DNA from: Stenopsyche tienmushanensis
Lineage: Eukaryota; Arthropoda; Insecta; Trichoptera; Stenopsychidae
Direction: 5' to 3'
Assembly (NCBI GenBank): GCA_008973525.1
Contig: WACJ01000120.1
Location: 186,001-250,000 of the forward strand
Length of the DNA: 64,000 nucleotides
Below the pieces are notes generated by a model, which saw only the letters and a program-made list of their open reading frames with translations, did not search any database and was not told the DNA's origin. Shown in pieces: positions 60,591 to 64,000 of the stretch; the first letter of the stretch is position 1; every line of letters starts with the position of its first letter. The position numbers and the translations under genes were made by a program.

Positions 60591-61879
60591 ATGTAACAAA
60601 AATATATTGTACCAATTAAGTCTAATTTGGTCGTTCATTTATCCCGTCAGAACGTTTGCTCGAACTAAATTTGTTAATAATTTTTGCATATATTTTTAAA
60701 TATTATTGCTATCAAAGCTTATTAATATTGAACAATCGAAGGAGATGTAGATATGTTGAAATATTCAATGGTATAAGAATTATATTCGGAAAATTGTTTT
60801 AGTTTAGCGAGATTTTTGAATTTTTCCGGTAATCCGCCAGAAGAATGCTATGAAAAGATACGATGAACGAATGTCAGACCTTTTCTAATCTGCCTTAAAC
60901 GAACTCCATGGTAAAGTAATAGAGTCGGAGAATTGTGTCTATAAATCTGACATAATATGGGTCAAATGAAAATAGTCCATGTGAGAAAAAATAAAAAGAA
61001 ATGTCTGCTCTTTTGCTAGGCGAACGGGAATATTTTAAATGTGCCGAGGGCCTTCGCTTGCGCTTGAAATTATAAAAAGGATTCTCATGAAATTGAAAGC
61101 ATGCACATATCACAGGAAATTGTGGTAAAATATTTGGAATCGCCGTCGTGAAATTGCCGAATCATCGCCGGTGTGTAAAATAAATTCCATTCCCTGGTAA
61201 CCGTAATGTTGATGGGAATTTTTCCTTCCTCGAGCCGAAAGTTTTCCCGATTTTCCGATTCGATTGGATCACAATTGCTATCGAGTTAAGGTGATTTTTA
61301 TGGTTAGACTGGTAAAAGTACATTTACCGGGAGGCTGGCTTGTCACGTGCGTGCCGCAAAGCCGAATACTAACGTTTCACCATGATTGCACATGCTTTCT
61401 TCGAGACTTAGACCGCACGCTCTTCGAATAAATTATGTGGCAATCTATCATTCAGTGCGGTTCACTTTTCCTGATACATTACGTACAAATGCGTTAACAC
61501 TCCTTTTAACGTTTCTTCAAAATCGAATCGATTGGTGACAAAATCAATCAAAAATCATCCCGCAACGTCTACGCATAAAATTCAATTTAAATCTATGAAC
61601 AATTAATTTATCAATTATTTCATCACCTTATGTATTTTTTTTATTATACAGCGATTTAATGCAATTATTGTGAACTTTTAAGGAAAGAAAACCTTAATTT
61701 TAGATGCCATTTTTTCATTTTCTTCAACATCTTTGATGATGAATTTGTTTTAGCTTTTCCAGTCAGTCTATCAATTTGACATTTATCATACTAAATTTCC
61801 AACCTCCATATTAAATATTTTTCTTTGCCATTTAAATATCACTACAAATAGCTTTAAATTTCAGCAAAAAATCATTGAC
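60591..61879. other. AT-rich DNA, nothing recognised
   Basis: No feature recognised. A somewhat GC-richer patch at about 61140-61390 has no open frame of note. Confidence 0.45.
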
Positions 61880-62165
61880 ATAGTTTTCTCGGATTTTCTA
61901 TGGTCAAAATCCTGAACATTCCTGAAAATTAGTCAATTTCTCGGAAATGAGCATTTTAAATTTCTTAGAATTTGAAAATTTCGCTGATTTTTTCGAAAAG
62001 GTGCTGTTGTTTTCTTTTGGAGTAAAGGGCTTAGAAAATTTTCTTTTTTATAAGCATATGTAGAAAATCCTTTCCTTAGAAATATTCGATAGAGATTATC
62101 TATATCCGATACCAGACATCTTAAGAAGAAAAACATTAATGTTTCAAATATTGAAGTAACTTTAT
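61880..62165 (+). repeat. Dispersed repeat family B, copy 3
   Basis: It aligns with 27310-27590 along nearly its whole length. Shared words include TTTTCTTTTTTATAAGCATA, AAATCCTTTCCTTAGAAAT, ATCTATATCCGATA and GACATCTTAAGAAGAAAAAC. It ends about 30 bp before a family A copy starts. Confidence 0.7.
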
Positions 62166-62522
62166 AATATTAGCCTTTGAGTTTGGCTTCTTTGTTGTTT
62201 TTATGCAATATTTTTTTATTTAGCTGAAAGAATTGTTTGTGCAATATATAATAAACTAGGTAAGCTGTTGGTCTAATGGTAGCTTTATGACACAGATAAG
62301 GCGGTGTGACGCATGCGCATAGTATGTCTATAGGGCAGTGTTTCCTAACCTTTTTAGTCTTGTTCTTCCTTTAACCTATCAGAAAAACTGATTTTACCCC
62401 CCTATAAAATTTTGTTGAAGAAAACAACATATTATAATACATACAAATAGCCTTTATTTATCATGAAATTGCACAAAAGTATAGGAAATTACAATTTTAA
62501 CATACTTCCTTCATTAATTTAA

Positions 62523-62818
62523 CTCCTTAAGTGGATATGACGTATATATCCGTCAAGACCAAAGTCCATGCAAAGTGGATATGACGGATATATCCGCATT
62601 GTGAAAGTTAAGCAAACCTCAATAGAAAATGACGGATATGTCCGATTGTATTGTTGCGTACGTTAAATGTAAGAATGATTCATCTCGGGAGCTGACTTGT
62701 TCGAGCTTGATGATATACTATTTTCGTATTCTAGATATGACGCGAAAAGATCGAAAAGGCGAAAAGATCGCGTCACCACGGATGACACTTTTAACAATGA
62801 ATCAAAACGTTGAAGGGG
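62523..62818. mobile_element. TTAA-flanked insertion inside the hAT element
   Basis: A 296-bp segment between TTAA at 62519-62522 and TTAA at 62819-62822. It starts CTCCTTAAGTGG, and the reversed other end starts CCCCTTCAACGT, a weakly matching pair of about 10 bases. Its left half is built of repeated palindromic words, GGATATGACG-ATATATCCG, three times (about 62532, 62577 and 62627). This style is common in piggyBac-type termini. No transposase frame is present. The third word and the ends could be reinterpreted, so certainty is moderate. Confidence 0.65.
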
Positions 62819-62915
62819 TTAATGATGGTTAATGTGAAAGTTGAAATTGTTTTGCATTTGCAAGTTTTTTTTAATTTTAGGTTTAGTCCAATTGCGAACA
62901 CTTTTTTTTATGAAA

Positions 62916-63158
62916 TCAAAAATCGAATTTTTTACCTGCCAACTCCTTGTAAACATTCTCGAAATGTTCTTTAAGTTTGCTCGGTTTCATGTTCTCTGTA
63001 CCAAGAACTTTATTACATATAACACACTGAGGCTTTTCCATATTCCTGTCAACAATATTCGTGAAACCCCATTGTAGAAATGCTTCTTTATATAAGCGCT
63101 TTTTTCCAGAAGTAGAAGTCATTTCACTTAAAATACTGTCACAAATGCGAAAGTGCAA
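62916..63158 (-). pseudogene. hAT transposase N-terminus with BED zinc finger
   Basis: An 80-codon frame. Residues 18-40 (GKKRLYKEAFLQWGFTNIVD) and 41-65 (EKPQCVICNKVLGTENMKPS, KLKEHF) match the N-terminus of ZBED5/FAM200-type hAT transposases. The Cys pair C-V-I-C and a downstream His in LKEHF are the zinc-binding positions. The second His of the usual H-x(3-5)-H is not preserved: the sequence reads EHFENVYKE. The frame stops after GKKFDF, where the family's catalytic domain should begin, and no catalytic or dimerisation domain follows inside the element. Confidence 0.85.
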
Positions 63159-63505
63159 ATTAGTGCTCGAGTAAATTGAAACTGTATCGTCTCCGTCTCT
63201 CGTCTCTTCATCCTTCTCCTTGCGAGAAGGATTACTAGAAAGGCATTAGAACACAGTGATAGACTTCTTGGGAGAGAGTGCAAGCCATATGACGCTCATC
63301 TGTCATTTTATTATTATATCTACATACTGAAAATGAATATTGTCATTACCCCCGCAGAAAAGCCGTTTTACCCCTCGGGGGTTAATTCCCCCCAGGTTAG
63401 GAACCACTGCTATAGGGTATAAGATTAAGATGGAGAGACAAACGAGTATCCCTCTCTTTCTGACGAACTGCCGGTTGGAGTTTCATTTTTTGTGACGTTT
63501 AAGCC

Positions 63506-64000
63506 AATTTGCCCTACCGCACCTGTAGAAATTTCGCCTCAAAAAGTTATCAATAAATGGATTATTTCCATGTTGAATTAAATTAGATTTTGAACACGAT
63601 AATTTATGAAGATTCTTTTTGAAGAAATAGCGTAAAAAAGACCCCATATGAAGAAGAAAAAAGTTTAAAGTGAAAAAATCCTACCTACTTATTGAGTGAA
63701 TGCTAAATTCAATATAGTAATTTTTTATTAATGCAATAATGCAATTTAGAACGTTATTTCATATAATATCTCATATGTACCACGCTTCAAATGCAATACT
63801 CCATACAAACGTAAGTTTGGCTAAACAAATTCGAGGTTACACTGAGCTGGCTTTGGAACTCTGCCATCATTCTATTGAGCTTCATTAATAATGGCGTCTG
63901 ATACATTTTCATATATGTGCATATTGTACATCGCTAAAAGCATTCCCCAGTGCCAAAATTATGGATTTAATGCGAATGGGAAATATTTACATGAAATATG
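63506..64000. other. AT-rich DNA, nothing recognised
   Basis: No feature recognised to the end of the window. Confidence 0.5.

Larger units (their letters stand above)
62336..63409 (-). mobile_element. hAT transposon with 8-bp target duplication, itself interrupted
   Basis: A 1074-bp element. The 5' end CAGTGTTTCCTAACC and the reversed 3' end CAGTGGTTCCTAACC differ at one position of 15. CTATAGGG occurs directly on both sides (62328-62335 and 63410-63417), the 8-bp hAT target duplication. The minus strand carries the start of a hAT transposase with a BED-type zinc finger. A smaller TTAA-flanked element is inserted at 62523-62818. With the transposase cut to its N-terminal domain, this is a deletion derivative. 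Confidence 0.95.
62197..63505 (+). repeat. Dispersed repeat family A, split by a hAT insertion
   Basis: The left part (62197-62335) has the TTTTTATGCAAT leader, core TGTGCAATATATAATAAACT, CTGTTGGTCTAATGGTAGC, GGCGGTGTGACGCATGCGC and ATAGTATGTCTATAGGG. The right part (63410-63505) continues with CCCTCTCTTTCTGACGAACT, CGGTTGGAGTTTC and TTTGTGACGTTTAAGCC. Joining across the insertion reproduces the order of the uninterrupted copy at 7198-7395. This is independent proof of the insertion boundaries. Confidence 0.85.

Overview
This is AT-rich animal nuclear DNA, most likely from an arthropod. The evidence is a strongly A+T-biased base composition, no long open reading frames (the longest is 183 codons), no bacterial-style operons, and many decayed cut-and-paste DNA transposons of classes that coexist in arthropod genomes: mariner, Tigger/pogo, hAT with a ZBED-type zinc finger, piggyBac, and a Mutator-like/TTAA class. 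A parasitic copepod or an insect would both fit; the sequence alone does not settle this. I found no convincing host protein-coding gene, tRNA, rRNA or CRISPR. The window reads as intergenic or deep-intronic DNA.

Layout. 1-30.7 kb: unique AT-rich DNA with scattered transposon fragments. These are a hAT-type terminus at 2.8 kb, a deleted Tigger element with both ends (3748-4860), a mariner fragment (about 9.0-9.4 kb), a Tigger tail (12.6-12.85 kb), a nearly full-length but broken mariner (15.5-16.3 kb, minus), a mariner 5' part (23.9-24.3 kb, minus) and a mariner with both ends interrupted by other repeats (26860-28688). 30.755-43.136 kb: a direct tandem duplication of a unit of about 6.19 kb. 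The two copies appear identical except for one base in a T-run. Each copy holds a 183-codon unassigned ORF, a hAT MITE with a perfect 8-bp target duplication, a mariner-type terminus, a pair of TTAA-flanked inverted arms, a copy of dispersed repeat A and an internally deleted piggyBac element. 43-52 kb: mostly featureless, with one Tc1/mariner-type fragment (45.8-46.1 kb). 52.2-55.8 kb: two related TTAA-flanked elements, one with a broken Mutator-like transposase and one with a long internal hairpin. 59-60.6 kb: a palindromic mariner MITE beside a related degraded mariner. 61.9-63.5 kb: a three-level nest, in which a TTAA element sits inside a hAT element that sits inside dispersed repeat A.

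Nothing here works as a pathway. The shared theme is repeated transposon insertion, internal deletion and nesting, followed by one very recent (or artefactual) tandem duplication. At least three dispersed repeat families (A, B and C below) recur within the window and are best read as local examples of genome-wide repeats. Family names A, B and C are labels used only here.
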